From positions 1 to 59,069 of the forward strand of contig CAZMZP010000012.1 in the NCBI GenBank assembly GCA_964570935.1: 59,069 nucleotides of DNA. Reading direction: 5' to 3'. Of this stretch, positions 18,401 through 26,904 are shown one piece after another (within the stretch, counting starts at the first letter, position 1; each line of letters opens with the position of its first letter). This DNA comes from JAFGJU01 sp964570935. GTDB taxonomy: Bacteria > Eisenbacteria > RBG-16-71-46 > JAFGJU01. Below the pieces are notes generated by a model. That model was not told where the DNA came from and ran no database searches. It was given only the letters and a program-made list of their open reading frames with translations. The position numbers and the translations under genes were made by a program.

Positions 18401-18635
18401 TGGCCTGGATCTGCCTCACGATGTCGAGCGCATTCAGCCCGCCGGGCAGCCCCGCAGGACTCGCTGCCGCCTGAACTCCTGCGTTGGAGTCCGGTCCCGC
18501 TGAGGCGAGTCCCGTGACTCCGAAAAGGCACAAGAACAGCGTGACTGCGGCGAGGACAACTAGTGCAACAGGCACGGAGTGCGGAGCCAAGCTGAGAAGA
18601 GAACGTGAATGGGTGGGGGCACCCTGACGAGACAT
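15492..18635 (-). CDS. Large secreted beta-repeat protein with FlgD-like C-terminal sorting domain
   Basis: A 1047-residue exported protein. The ATG at 18635 is preferred over the in-frame TTG two codons earlier; AAGGAGGT lies 5 nt upstream. An N-terminal hydrophobic segment (VALVVLAAVTLFLCLFGV) serves as signal. About thirteen repeats follow, each containing a core like F-D-G-T-N-Y-L-V-V-W-x-D and D-I-Y-G-A-R-V, probably a multi-bladed propeller or stacked beta fold. A fibronectin-III-like section lies near residues 870-960, then YPNPFNPTCFIRFDV and the FlgD Ig domain ending AVMLR. It is related in design to the 10316-12022 protein, so the two are probably surface-displayed paralogues. The role is unknown; adhesion or polymer binding is a guess. 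Confidence 0.85.
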   Translation of the reverse strand: MSRQGAPTHSRSLLSLAPHSVPVALVVLAAVTLFLCLFGVTGLASAGPDSNAGVQAAASPAGLPGGLNALDIVRQIQANRARIADQAEPGVLPVNAGEVGPTFQMGGDTLITAAPGNQSSSAVAFGGRYFLVVWQDYLTKPAIYGARIDSSGLLLDPVGFVISPPTPEVNFQETPDVAFDGENFLVVWQSWTDANDRSIYGCRVDTSGASLDGTGFLISDEAFDQYRPSVAFDGTNYFVVWDDFRNLTDTNIYGARVTTDGDVLDTGGLLLYQASGSQAAADVLFDGTRYFIVWADYRGATQDIYGGRVLPDGTVLDGPGGRAISTASYGQTLPKAAFDGKKYFVVWQDYRSGSYVNSDIYGARVDTSGAVIAADASGKAVCITGNNLGRPDLIFDGTNYLVVWDDVFSGGSYYGELYCALVDTSAAVLSPGRIPVSAGGSWPRYEPCVAFDGVKSLVLWSDNRIVYDGQESDIFGARVLKDGSVVGAEEMLVSRSANMEVNVAIAFGGNGYLVVWQDKRNETSYDIFGTRLDVSGLVLDPAGIAISTEVEDQSIPDVAYALGKYLVVWNDKRAEDGFSQIFGARVDTAGAVRDPAGIGISTLSEVYHGYPAVAFDGQNFLVVWDDYRNTADSDVYGTRVDTAGAVLDVGGFAICTEAGDQYVSGLAWSGANYLAAWTDARTDDGDIYGARVAQDGSVLDSGGFAIYVATSDQGEPTVAFDGTNYLVVWTGYSGDDNDIYGARVSVGGTVLDPSGIVISGADQDQRSPAVVFDGTTYLVAWQDGRLGYDYYDIYGARLWPNGSLVDADGFVISAASGLQECPALAHGPDRTVLIGYSSFRPLPYGAMRILGNFWPGPTPVTFLACRAEVSGDAVTLSWQVACDVPASSFQVERANSAQGDYVALDIDVTRSNGTWFSCIDRDVVPGATYWYMVSLVGVNSRETFGPVEVRVERVPAAYALYQSYPNPFNPTCFIRFDVPHSGRVTLRVFDAAGRVVRTVADRWMDSGTYTEVWDGRDDGAVDMPSGVYFYELATPDFRETRKAVMLR

Positions 18636-18696
18636 GACCAACCTCCTTGAGGGGAAAAAGAAGGGTCACTCTGAATCGCAACTGAAACGTGTTCAC

Positions 18697-18725
18697 AAGA
18701 TATCACCGCGGCGGTGGGGCGTCAA
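18697..18725 (-). promoter_or_regulatory. Sigma-70 promoter for the 15492-18635 gene
   Basis: On the minus strand: TTGACG (18725-18720), a 17-nt spacer and TATCTT (18702-18697), giving a leader of roughly 50 nt before the ATG at 18635. Confidence 0.65.
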
Positions 18726-18766
18726 CTGACACTACAGGAAGGCCGTTTGGGGGCACCCGGGAGCTC

Positions 18767-19720
18767 TCACCGCACCCAGGGTAAGGCGTCGAGGTCCACG
18801 TTGCCCCCGGAGAGGATCACACCGATTCGTTTCCCGCGGAACTGCTCGGGGTGGCCGAGCACGGCGGCGAGCGGCACGGAGGCCGAGGGCTCCACGACTA
18901 TCTTCATGCGCTCCCAGATGAGCTTCATCGCGGACACGATCGCGTCTTCGCTCACGGTCAGTATGTCGCTCACGCATTCCCGGATGATGGGAAACGTCAG
19001 TGCACCCAGCGAAGTGCGGAGGCCGTCCGCGATTGTGTCGGGGTGTTCGACCGGGATTATTCTACCGGCCTTGAAAGAACGGCAGGCGTCGTCCGCCCGC
19101 TCCGGCTCGGCCGCGAGGACTGTCGTGCCGGGCGACAATCCTCTGACTGCGATCGCGGTGCCGCTGAGAAGCCCGCCGCCACCCACCGGCGCGATGACGA
19201 CGTCGAGCCCGGGTGTCTCTTCACACAACTCCAGGGCGGCGGTTCCCTGCCCCGCTATCACGCGCCGGTCGTTGTACGGATGCACGAGCGAGGCGCCCGT
19301 GCGTCGCATGACTTCCGCCAGGGTGTTCTCGCGGGAGTCGAGGGTGGGCTCGCAGAACACGATCTCCGCTCCGTAGCCAGCCACCGCCTCCTTCTTCACC
19401 GTGGGGGCGTTCCGCGGCATCACCACATACGCCTTGATTCCACGGCGCCGGGCGGCGACAGCCAGGGCGGCGGCGTGATTGCCCGAAGAGTGCGTGGCCA
19501 CCCCGCGTGAGGCTTCCTCGTCCGACAGCAGCGACACGGCGTTGGTCGCGCCGCGAATCTTGAAGACGCCAACCTTCTGGAAGTTCTCGCATTTGAAAAA
19601 GAGCGCGGCCCCACTCGCCCTGTCGAGCGCGCCGCACGTGAGAACGGGAGTGCGATGTACGAATGGGGCGATGCGGCGCGCTGCATCCAACACGTCGGCG
19701 AACGTCACTGCGCTCGTCAT
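18767..19720 (-). CDS. PLP-dependent threonine/serine dehydratase family (serine racemase-like)
   Basis: A 317-residue fold-type II PLP enzyme. Visible are the lysine motif FKIRGATNAV (Schiff-base Lys), SSGNHAAALA for phosphate and cofactor contact, the tetraglycine loop VGGGGLLSG, and SGGN near the C-terminus. It lacks the C-terminal ACT-like regulatory domain of biosynthetic IlvA, so it is a short catabolic dehydratase, serine racemase or related amino-acid lyase; which of these cannot be decided by eye. Its ATG overlaps the TGA of the upstream repeat-protein gene (ATGA), so its translation is coupled to that gene and it ends the envelope-glycan operon. A metabolic enzyme in this place is unexpected. 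Confidence 0.87.
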   Translation of the reverse strand: MTSAVTFADVLDAARRIAPFVHRTPVLTCGALDRASGAALFFKCENFQKVGVFKIRGATNAVSLLSDEEASRGVATHSSGNHAAALAVAARRRGIKAYVVMPRNAPTVKKEAVAGYGAEIVFCEPTLDSRENTLAEVMRRTGASLVHPYNDRRVIAGQGTAALELCEETPGLDVVIAPVGGGGLLSGTAIAVRGLSPGTTVLAAEPERADDACRSFKAGRIIPVEHPDTIADGLRTSLGALTFPIIRECVSDILTVSEDAIVSAMKLIWERMKIVVEPSASVPLAAVLGHPEQFRGKRIGVILSGGNVDLDALPWVR

Positions 19721-21885
19721 CGGTCCAGCCCCACTCCCTTCTCGCTTGCGAGCGGCTCACGTTCGTTGAGGCCTTCTTGAGTCCAGGTCTTCCCGTTTCC
19801 TGCGAATTGCTTCGAGTACTTATCCTTGCCGCCGGTATCCAGAAATAGGCCCAGACACAGCATCTTGTCGCGCAGGCCGCCGCGAGGCGCGTCTATGTTC
19901 GCCCGGCCGAGGGTCATCGCGGCCGAGACGTTGTAGGCGTCGTCTCCGTTCTTGTCCCAGAAAATCCCGATGCCGTTGGCGTTGCCGCCCCCGAGACTGA
20001 GGTTGGGGGCGTCGTACACGTCGTTGCCGGATTCGTCCAGCAGGAACCCCACTCCAAAATTGTGGCCCACGCCCTGCGCCATGTTCAACATCGCGAGATA
20101 GCGGTCGTTGCCGGACGCGTCGTGGAGGACGCCGACGCCGAAGTGCGCGCTTGAGCCCTGAACGTACCAGGCTCCGCCGTACGAATCGGTCCCAGATGAA
20201 TCGGAGAGGATCCCTACGCCGTACCAGTAAGAGCAGCCCTGCCCGAACACCCCGCACGAATAGCTGTCGTTCCCCCGCGCGTCAACCAGCATTCCGACTC
20301 CGCCCGCCAGCGAATGGCCGTCCACGTAGTCGGCGCGCTTACCGAATCCCACTCCCTGGGCCAGGCTGGTGTTGTGCTCCTTGGACTGGGCGGACGGGAA
20401 CACGATGTTCGAATTATCCGCGACATAAGTGTCGTCGCCTTCGTTGTCTATCAACAGCCCGCAGCCCTTGACGTAACCGTAGCCCTGGCCCTGCTGGTAG
20501 ACGTAGTACTGATCGTTCCCGCTTCTGTTGATGGCTATGCCGAGCCCGAAAAGGCCCGCGCCCTGGGAAGTAGTGAAGGCCCTCAGGTGGTCGTCACCGG
20601 ACTCGTCGCACAGCACTCCCACTCCGAAGACGCCCGCACCCTGAGAGACATCCCGGCCGTCGTAGAAGTCTCGGCCGGCAAGGTCAATGAGGAAGCCGTA
20701 ACCAAGGACGGCTCCGCCGAAGCTGGGCTTGTCCATCCCCTCGCCTGGCGGCGGAGCCGGGCGCAACGGAGTCGAACTGGATTTGTCGGAGGCATTGCCC
20801 TTGCCGGTGGTGTCGCGCGGCGCCTTCGGCCTGACGGGAGGAACGTAGCGGTCGTTGCCGGCGACGTCGATCAGGATTGAGATCGAGTTGGACGAGCTCT
20901 GAGTCGAACCACCCGTGAAATAGGTGTCGTTGCCGCCCAAGTCAACAATCAGAAACGGCGTGGTGGAGCCGCCGTACACGTTGTCCTCGGTGCCGTTGAC
21001 GATGATCTGCCCGAGAGGCGTGCGGCACGTGAAACTAAGCTTCTTCAGCGACGGACCGCCGACGGAGGCAAGCCTGGCCAGCCGTACGACCACGGAATCA
21101 AGGACCATCGCGATGTCCGTGGCTCCCGTGTTGAGGTAGTCGTAGTCCACGAGCCCTGCGGCGCGCTCGACCCGGCGGGTCAGCTCCGGGTCGGTCTTGT
21201 CGCTGTCCAGCGCCGCCACGTACCGGATGGCCTCGTCGTACAGGGCGTCTCTGTCCTCGAGGGATTCGAACGCCAGTCTCTGCCATCTCACTCCGTCGGC
21301 CGCTGCCAGCACGGTCAGCGCAATCGGCTCGGCCAGAGAATCGGGCAGAGCCGCGGTCAGCTTCGAGAGCCCCGCGTCCAGTTCCGTCACTTCGCCCCGG
21401 CTGGCCGCCTCATACAAGTACTCTATGGCGTCGAGCAGGCAGTCCGGCTTCTTCAATCGCTTCTCATATTCGACGACGACGCTGTTGATGAGCCCTCGTC
21501 TCACGCCCGCTTTCACTCGGAGCCCGGCGAACACCGTGGCCGAGCCCAGAGATTGAGAGGATGAGAGAGCGGAGCCGGCCAGCGCCGGGACGTACTCCGG
21601 GATCTTGAATGGGGCGTCCATGAAGACGTCAAACAGTGGGAGGCGGTAACGGTCCCCGCCGAAAAAGTTCATGTCGTTCCTGTCGACGCGCGCCGTCTCC
21701 CTGGTCAGTCCGACTCTGGCCAAGGCCGCCGAGACCGGGTCGCTCGTCCCCTGGCGCGCTGCCGAGGCCGTTCCGCAGCAAACCAGGACGTGCAGAAGAA
21801 GAGCGCACGTGCCCAGCAAACGAAGCCCGGTCGCGCGGGCGGACGCGGGTCGCAAACGAATCGAGCGGGTCAAGCACCCCGGCAT
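19717..21885 (-). CDS. Exported 'GND-Y' tandem-repeat protein of unknown function
   Basis: A 722-residue protein with an N-terminal hydrophobic segment (LLGTCALLLHVLVCCGTA, signal or lipoprotein-like). A helical region spans roughly residues 45-270. About ten repeats of 25-35 residues follow, with the pattern G-V-G-x-L-x-D-x-x-G-N-D-x-Y and Q-G-x-G-x-x-F/Y between them (for example GVGVLHDASGNDRYLAML and GVGFLLDESGNDVYDAP). The Asp/Asn-rich turns at a regular interval suggest a right-handed beta-helix or beta-roll, possibly calcium-stabilised; that is inference. The start at 21885 has AGGGGTG 6 nt upstream, and the gene lies 18 bp after the GT39 gene, so it belongs to the glycan operon. Similar repeats occur in uncharacterised bacterial proteins; no function is known to me. 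Confidence 0.75.
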   Translation of the reverse strand: MPGCLTRSIRLRPASARATGLRLLGTCALLLHVLVCCGTASAARQGTSDPVSAALARVGLTRETARVDRNDMNFFGGDRYRLPLFDVFMDAPFKIPEYVPALAGSALSSSQSLGSATVFAGLRVKAGVRRGLINSVVVEYEKRLKKPDCLLDAIEYLYEAASRGEVTELDAGLSKLTAALPDSLAEPIALTVLAAADGVRWQRLAFESLEDRDALYDEAIRYVAALDSDKTDPELTRRVERAAGLVDYDYLNTGATDIAMVLDSVVVRLARLASVGGPSLKKLSFTCRTPLGQIIVNGTEDNVYGGSTTPFLIVDLGGNDTYFTGGSTQSSSNSISILIDVAGNDRYVPPVRPKAPRDTTGKGNASDKSSSTPLRPAPPPGEGMDKPSFGGAVLGYGFLIDLAGRDFYDGRDVSQGAGVFGVGVLCDESGDDHLRAFTTSQGAGLFGLGIAINRSGNDQYYVYQQGQGYGYVKGCGLLIDNEGDDTYVADNSNIVFPSAQSKEHNTSLAQGVGFGKRADYVDGHSLAGGVGMLVDARGNDSYSCGVFGQGCSYWYGVGILSDSSGTDSYGGAWYVQGSSAHFGVGVLHDASGNDRYLAMLNMAQGVGHNFGVGFLLDESGNDVYDAPNLSLGGGNANGIGIFWDKNGDDAYNVSAAMTLGRANIDAPRGGLRDKMLCLGLFLDTGGKDKYSKQFAGNGKTWTQEGLNEREPLASEKGVGLDR

Positions 21886-21903
21886 GATTCACCCCTTTCG
21901 GCT

Positions 21904-23496
21904 TCAACGAGTTCTGTACACGCGTAGAGTCCCGAACCGGCCCAGGAGCTTCCAGGAGCCGGGAGGGTTGTGGGCGTAGGCCGGAATGTCCTTCGCGGGA
22001 AACGCCGTCCTAGCTGGGTCAGAAACGGAGACCCTTTCGGCCTCGGCCAGGATGCCGTCTTCCAGCACGATGAACGCGTCAGGAAGGTCGGCAGCGTTCT
22101 CGTACCACTTGAGATAGCCCAGCCGCGTGCCCGCGGTGGCCGGGCCCCTCAACATGCGCTGTGTCTCGTCCGCGCCCTCGTACAGATGAGAGCCCTCCTC
22201 GAAGCGGAGGTAGTAGCCCAACCGGATCGAAGTACGCCAGTGGTCGAACAACACCGGAGCAGTCACGTCGGTCTTGAGTACGCGCGCGGCGTCCTCGAAA
22301 CTGGCAGCCACCGCGATGTGCGCGGTCCTGTGAGTCCTGATGATCCAGAGCGAGTTGGCCAGCAGCACGAGCACGAGACATCCAAGCAGAACGCGCCTGA
22401 CGACGGCGGCGTCCCTGAGGCGCAGGAACTTCGCCGCTGCTTCCCCGAACAGACCGAGCGCTTCCCAGACCACCGAGGCAGACAGGATGGCGGCCGGCGC
22501 GATGAAAGGAGTCAGGAAACGGACCCTCTTGAACACCGGGACGTACGCCTGGAGGCTCATCGTCCCGAACTGGAGGTACAGAAGAATGGGGGCCATCCAC
22601 GCCAGCATGATCAAGCGCTCTCGCGACCGCCGCACGACGGCCCAAGCGGCCGTCACCGTGAAGAACAGAGCGAACAGTCCGGTGTAGGACTTGAGTCCCA
22701 GTATCAGCCGCGGGTAGTACAGGAGGCCGGAGCCTTCCGCTCTCTCCGGGTCACCGTAAAAGCCGGACATCGCGCGGACGGGAAGAAGCGGATCGCCAGT
22801 CACAAACTTGTAAATGAGAACTATGGGCACGCCGACCGCGGCGGCTCCTGCCGCCCACAAGAGCAGCGCCCGCCAAGATGCCCTGCGCCAGACCGAGTAC
22901 CCCAAAAAGAAGAGAACTATCAACAGCGCGTACGCACGGGTGTCGACCGCGAGGCCGCAGAAGAGCCCGGACAGGAACAGGAGCGCCCCGGACGGCGCGG
23001 GCCTGTTCTCGAACGCCGCTATCCAGAAGACGACTGAAAACGTGAGAAAGGAGGCCAGCACCGCGTCCGGATTCAGGATGCCGGCGTAGATGACGTCCAG
23101 CGGCATCATGGCTGTAAGGAAGCCTGCCAGCACCGCCGTCCGCGCCCCGAAGAGCCGGCGGGCCACCCACAGCACGGCCACAACTTGAAATATGGACAGC
23201 AGCAGCGGCCAGAGGTTGGTGGAAACGGCGCCCACGCCCAGCACGGCGTAAGCCAGCGCCACGGGCACGAACACCGGGAGCCGGTGACTGTACCAGGAGT
23301 CGGTGTTCAGGTTGAACGAGCCGTGCAATAAGTTGTATGCGTCCTGCGCGTAGACCGCGGGGTCATACATGATGTCGCCGGTCATTCCAAAGAGGCGGTA
23401 TACCACCGCGAACAGGACTACCAGCAGGAACGTGATTCTCTCTTTGCCGGGCGTGAGCCCGGCGCGGTCAGCCCGCGCCAGGTCGCTAAACTCCAT
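21904..23496 (-). CDS. Glycosyltransferase family 39-like (ArnT/PMT-type) membrane protein
   Basis: A 530-residue integral membrane protein with about 10-12 hydrophobic segments. The first extramembrane loop has the acidic/His pattern expected for polyprenyl-phosphate-sugar-dependent GT-C enzymes (YDPAVYAQDAYNLLHG, then WYSHRLPVFVPV). The C-terminal ~120 residues form a soluble periplasmic domain. Such enzymes move a sugar from a lipid carrier to lipid A, glycan or protein at the outer face of the inner membrane. It starts at 23496 with GGAGGCAGG upstream and overlaps the end of the GT2 gene by 11 bp. That GT2 probably makes its polyprenyl-phosphate sugar donor, a classical pairing. Confidence 0.85.
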   Translation of the reverse strand: MEFSDLARADRAGLTPGKERITFLLVVLFAVVYRLFGMTGDIMYDPAVYAQDAYNLLHGSFNLNTDSWYSHRLPVFVPVALAYAVLGVGAVSTNLWPLLLSIFQVVAVLWVARRLFGARTAVLAGFLTAMMPLDVIYAGILNPDAVLASFLTFSVVFWIAAFENRPAPSGALLFLSGLFCGLAVDTRAYALLIVLFFLGYSVWRRASWRALLLWAAGAAAVGVPIVLIYKFVTGDPLLPVRAMSGFYGDPERAEGSGLLYYPRLILGLKSYTGLFALFFTVTAAWAVVRRSRERLIMLAWMAPILLYLQFGTMSLQAYVPVFKRVRFLTPFIAPAAILSASVVWEALGLFGEAAAKFLRLRDAAVVRRVLLGCLVLVLLANSLWIIRTHRTAHIAVAASFEDAARVLKTDVTAPVLFDHWRTSIRLGYYLRFEEGSHLYEGADETQRMLRGPATAGTRLGYLKWYENAADLPDAFIVLEDGILAEAERVSVSDPARTAFPAKDIPAYAHNPPGSWKLLGRFGTLRVYRTR

Positions 23497-24265
23497 GACC
23501 TGCCTCCACGCTCTGCGTCTGCTTCGTCATGAAAATGGGGCTCTTTCTGATGTTCCAGCGATGCAGGCTGTAGGCGACAAGGGTTCCGAGCGTCCTCGCC
23601 CCGTACTCCACGCTGCGCCGGAAGTTGATGCTGCTGGCCTCTTTCATGTACCTCACCGGAACCGGTATGTCGCCCAACTGGAAGCCGAAATGGGCGGCCT
23701 GGACCAGGAACTGGCTGTCGAACACGAAGTCGTCACTGTTCCTTTCCCACGGTATCGTCTCGAGCACTTCTCTTCGATAGCCTCGCAGCCCCGAATGGAA
23801 CTCCCCCAGGTTCTGCCCCAGCCAGACGTTCTCCACCACCGTGAGGAGTCGGTTGGAGATGTACTTGTAGAAAGGCATCCCGCCTGCCAGGGCCTCCTTG
23901 CGCGACCGGATTCTGTTCCCGAGAATCACGTCGCAGTGCCGCTTCCTGAGCAGGTCCGTCATCACCGGAAGGAGGCTCGAGTCGTACTGGTAATCCGGGT
24001 GGACCATTATGATTATCGCCGCCCCTCGCTTCAGGGCTTCCCTGTAGCAGGTTTTCTGATTCCCGCCGTATCCCAGGTTTCTCTGATGCCTTATGACCGT
24101 GAGGCCGAGCTTCGTGGCAAGCGCGACGGTGTCGTCGCGGCTGCAATCGTCAACGAGGATGATCTCCTCCGTGGTTCCCGGCGGTATGTCGGCAATCGTT
24201 TTTTCGAGGGTGGTCTCGGCGTTGTACGCCGGCATCACCACTATGGTCTTGCTGGATTCGCTCAT
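23486..24265 (-). CDS. Glycosyltransferase family 2 (polyprenyl-phosphate sugar synthase-like)
   Basis: A 259-residue GT-A enzyme. It has VVMPAYNAETTLEKTI, the nucleotide-binding IILVDDCSRDDT, MVHPDYQYD in place of the usual D-x-D, and LGNRIRSRKEALAGG. It has no C-terminal membrane helices, as in short DPM1-like enzymes that load a sugar onto undecaprenyl phosphate. The following GT39 gene overlaps it by 11 bp, which supports donor-lipid synthesis for that enzyme. A flippase gene ends 24 bp upstream. Confidence 0.88.
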   Translation of the reverse strand: MSESSKTIVVMPAYNAETTLEKTIADIPPGTTEEIILVDDCSRDDTVALATKLGLTVIRHQRNLGYGGNQKTCYREALKRGAAIIIMVHPDYQYDSSLLPVMTDLLRKRHCDVILGNRIRSRKEALAGGMPFYKYISNRLLTVVENVWLGQNLGEFHSGLRGYRREVLETIPWERNSDDFVFDSQFLVQAAHFGFQLGDIPVPVRYMKEASSINFRRSVEYGARTLGTLVAYSLHRWNIRKSPIFMTKQTQSVEAGHGV

Positions 24266-24289
24266 TGCGATGGTGTTCCTCAGAGTTCT

Positions 24290-25765
24290 TTACGCTCCGG
24301 CGCGCCGGGGCCGCGTGAGTATGCCAAGGAGCTCGCGTATCTTTCGCACCTCGTCCGGTGTGTAGAATTTAAGCACGTAAAGCAGAGCGGGGTAAAGAAG
24401 AACCAGAACCAGCTTCACCATAATGCTGGGGACCAGCGCCATACCCCGCGTCAGCAGGACGGCGAGGGCGTAGATGCCGATGCCGGCGGCGAAGGCCAGC
24501 AGGATCCTCCTGAACTCGTGGGCGATGTAGTAGAAGCGCTGAGACACCGCGAAATACAGGAAGTTGAGGACGGCGTACGCCGTCACGCTCGCCGTCGCCG
24601 CACCCATCATGCCGAACCTGGGCACCAGCAGGAAGTTCATCCCCAGGCTCACGCCGGCGGCCACCATGAAGCTGTAGGAGGCGTACCTGGTCTTGTTCGA
24701 GATCTGAATGCCGGCCACCAGTATCGAGCACATCCCCAGCAGGATGTAGGACAGCGCGAGCAGCGGCACCACCTTGTAGCCGGGATAGTAAGCCGGAGTG
24801 GCCAGCAACATCAGCGCCTCCCTTGCGAAGGCGGACAGGAAGAGGCCGGCCCACACGCACACAAACGTGAAGTACACCAGGACCTTCTTGTATATCTCCC
24901 TGGCATCCGGCTTGTCCAGCACCGAAAACATGTAGGGCGGCCACGCGATCCGAAACGGCTCTATGAACCCGATCCTGAGCGCCGCCGCGATCCGAAACCC
25001 CACCGAGTACAGGCCGACGTCCTGCAAGGTCGCAAAGTGCTGGAGAAAATACCGGTCAGAAAGCGTCATCACGAGTGACGCCACGTTTCCGGGAACCAGC
25101 GGCACACCGTAGCTGAGCACCCGCCTGGTCTTCACCCAGGAGAACGACAGGGCCTTGCCGCGAGCCGCTATCAACAGAGCGGTCAGGTAGCAGACGACGC
25201 CACTGATCAATTCCGCTTCGAGGATGCCCTGAACGTTCCTCTTGAGCACGACCACGAAGACTATGTTCAGGGAAAACGTCAGGACCAGCCTCAGAACGGT
25301 CATCATGGAATAGGTCGCGGGCCTTTCCTCCGCTCTCAGCACCGCCAGGCAGTTCGCCACTCCGGTGTCCGCCACGGCTATGAGGAGGATCAGCTTGAGG
25401 TACAGCTGCCCCTTGCCGAAGTCGAACAAGACGGAGGAAACCGGTCCGGAGAACAGCCAGAGGACGGCCGCGAACACCACCGAGGCCAGAAACGAGAAGA
25501 TGAGAGAGGAAACGACGACCTGGTCCTTGTCCTTTTTCTCCGCGTAGTCGAAGTAGAACCGAATCAGACCGGAATTCATGCCGAGGGAGACGAGCGCGGC
25601 GACGAAGTTGATCGCGACCGAGGTGACGGCCAGGATGCCGTATTCGGACGGCGTCAGGTAGCGCGAGTACACCGGCAGCATCACGAACCCGATGAACGGG
25701 CTCGCTATGCTGCCGACGCCGTATATGGCAGATTGCTTGATCAGTCGTTTGAGCTCTCTGAACAT
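24290..25765 (-). CDS. Polysaccharide flippase, Wzx/MOP superfamily
   Basis: A 491-residue membrane protein with 12-14 hydrophobic segments. The family N-terminus is present (KQSAIYGVGSIASPFIGFVM, then LPVYSRYLTPSEYGILAV). It would flip lipid-linked oligosaccharide repeats across the inner membrane. Its ATG shares one base with the TGA of the preceding FemAB-like gene (TGATG), so the two are coupled. No Wzy polymerase or Wzz is visible in the operon, so the product may be a short glycan or polymerisation may be encoded elsewhere. Confidence 0.9.
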   Translation of the reverse strand: MFRELKRLIKQSAIYGVGSIASPFIGFVMLPVYSRYLTPSEYGILAVTSVAINFVAALVSLGMNSGLIRFYFDYAEKKDKDQVVVSSLIFSFLASVVFAAVLWLFSGPVSSVLFDFGKGQLYLKLILLIAVADTGVANCLAVLRAEERPATYSMMTVLRLVLTFSLNIVFVVVLKRNVQGILEAELISGVVCYLTALLIAARGKALSFSWVKTRRVLSYGVPLVPGNVASLVMTLSDRYFLQHFATLQDVGLYSVGFRIAAALRIGFIEPFRIAWPPYMFSVLDKPDAREIYKKVLVYFTFVCVWAGLFLSAFAREALMLLATPAYYPGYKVVPLLALSYILLGMCSILVAGIQISNKTRYASYSFMVAAGVSLGMNFLLVPRFGMMGAATASVTAYAVLNFLYFAVSQRFYYIAHEFRRILLAFAAGIGIYALAVLLTRGMALVPSIMVKLVLVLLYPALLYVLKFYTPDEVRKIRELLGILTRPRRAGA

Positions 25766-26904
25766 CAGGAAGTCCCGGGGGAATGAGGCGGCCGGGGTGG
25801 CTCACCGGGCTTCGCGCGCCGCACCGTTCTCTTCAGGGACGAATACCCCTTCATCAGGCCGGTCTTGAGATTTCTCCGGCGCACGGCTATCTGGTAGTTC
25901 GTGGTCATCTTGCCGGTCCACTTGAGCTTGTAGTCCTCGTCCCCCGCCATAAAATCGAACACTCTGTACCCTTTCTCGAAGCAGAACTGGAGGACCGGCT
26001 TGAGCAGTATCTTGCCCAGGGAGTACTGCGAATACTCCAGGTCATAGGAAGTGTTCCAGTTGTACACTGTGCCGTTGTAAACAAAACATAAATGGTATGC
26101 TACCAGCCTTCCCTTTATCCGGAAGAGAAACAGGAGCCACCACTGTCTCTCGCTGAACACCGCGGCCAGCTCGCGCAGGAAGGCGAACCTGTCCTCCCTC
26201 AGGAAGAACGACCGGTGGCCGGTGGCTTCGAACCTCTTCCGGTTGAGCTCCTGCAATTCGAGAAGGACCGCGTCGTCGACGCGCGTCACTACTTCGAAAT
26301 CCGGCTCCAGTCCTTGTTCTGCCAGTCGCCTGAGTTTTCGTGCAACGTCGTGCTTCAGGTTCGTGCGGAGCCCCTTGTAGTAGGTGTCGAAGTCGGTCCC
26401 CGTGTCCACGTAGGGGCAGGCGATGAGGGTTTCGGTCTCCACGTCGTACCCGCCCCTGTCCGTTTCTTTTCTGATTGACGCGAAATTGGGCGATGCGTCG
26501 GTGAGCTGGGTCAGGAGCACCTCGTCCCAGAGATGCGGGTCCTGGAAGAGGCGGTCAAACAGCGCGCTCATCACCTGCTCTCTGGAGGCACCCGTACCCT
26601 CCGGCGATATCACGAAGTCCGAGCGGTCGGTGAAGCCGTAGCCTATGAACGAGAGCGCTCTCAGTTTGACCAGCCCCCTGTAGACTGCCGGCCGCGTGTG
26701 AAGCATCAGCGGAGCCACGCCACAGACCCTCCCGCCTTCCTCGGCCACCAGGACGTGGAGCTTCGACTCCTTCCCGAAGTGCCTGAACCAGAGGGACAGC
26801 CACTCGAAGGTGCATTGGACGTGGTCCGAGCCGCTGGACCTGAGAATCGCGTTGAACTGCGGCTCCAGAGCCAGGAACTCGTCCGTCTTGCTCAGAACTC
26901 TCAC
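25765..26904 (-). CDS. FemAB/CelD-like GNAT-fold acyltransferase
   Basis: A 379-residue protein. The start is taken as the GTG at 26904, which overlaps the stop of the upstream gene (GTGA); a longer in-frame reading to 27264 runs antisense-like through the neighbour and is not credible. The C-terminal half has the acyltransferase segment with RRFEATGHRSFF-like residues, LFRIKGRLVAYHLCFVYNG, then YNTSYDLEYSQYSLG-like and FDFMAGDEDYKLKWT features typical of the BcsL/CelD 'cellulose biosynthesis' FemAB group. These enzymes acylate or aminoacylate sugars or lipid-linked glycans. It lies between a second GNAT protein and the flippase, suggesting decoration of the exported glycan. Confidence 0.82.
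   Translation of the reverse strand: MRVLSKTDEFLALEPQFNAILRSSGSDHVQCTFEWLSLWFRHFGKESKLHVLVAEEGGRVCGVAPLMLHTRPAVYRGLVKLRALSFIGYGFTDRSDFVISPEGTGASREQVMSALFDRLFQDPHLWDEVLLTQLTDASPNFASIRKETDRGGYDVETETLIACPYVDTGTDFDTYYKGLRTNLKHDVARKLRRLAEQGLEPDFEVVTRVDDAVLLELQELNRKRFEATGHRSFFLREDRFAFLRELAAVFSERQWWLLFLFRIKGRLVAYHLCFVYNGTVYNWNTSYDLEYSQYSLGKILLKPVLQFCFEKGYRVFDFMAGDEDYKLKWTGKMTTNYQIAVRRRNLKTGLMKGYSSLKRTVRRAKPGEPPRPPHSPGTS

Noticed and set aside
15492..18635. CRISPR-like or satellite appearance of regular repeats
   Set aside because: The repeats are diverged, in frame and encode beta-repeat units; there are no spacers of constant length between identical repeats.
23369..25078. A 569-codon plus-strand open frame opposite GT2 and flippase
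   Set aside because: Crosses two well-supported genes in antisense; low-complexity His/Arg/Gln-rich translation.
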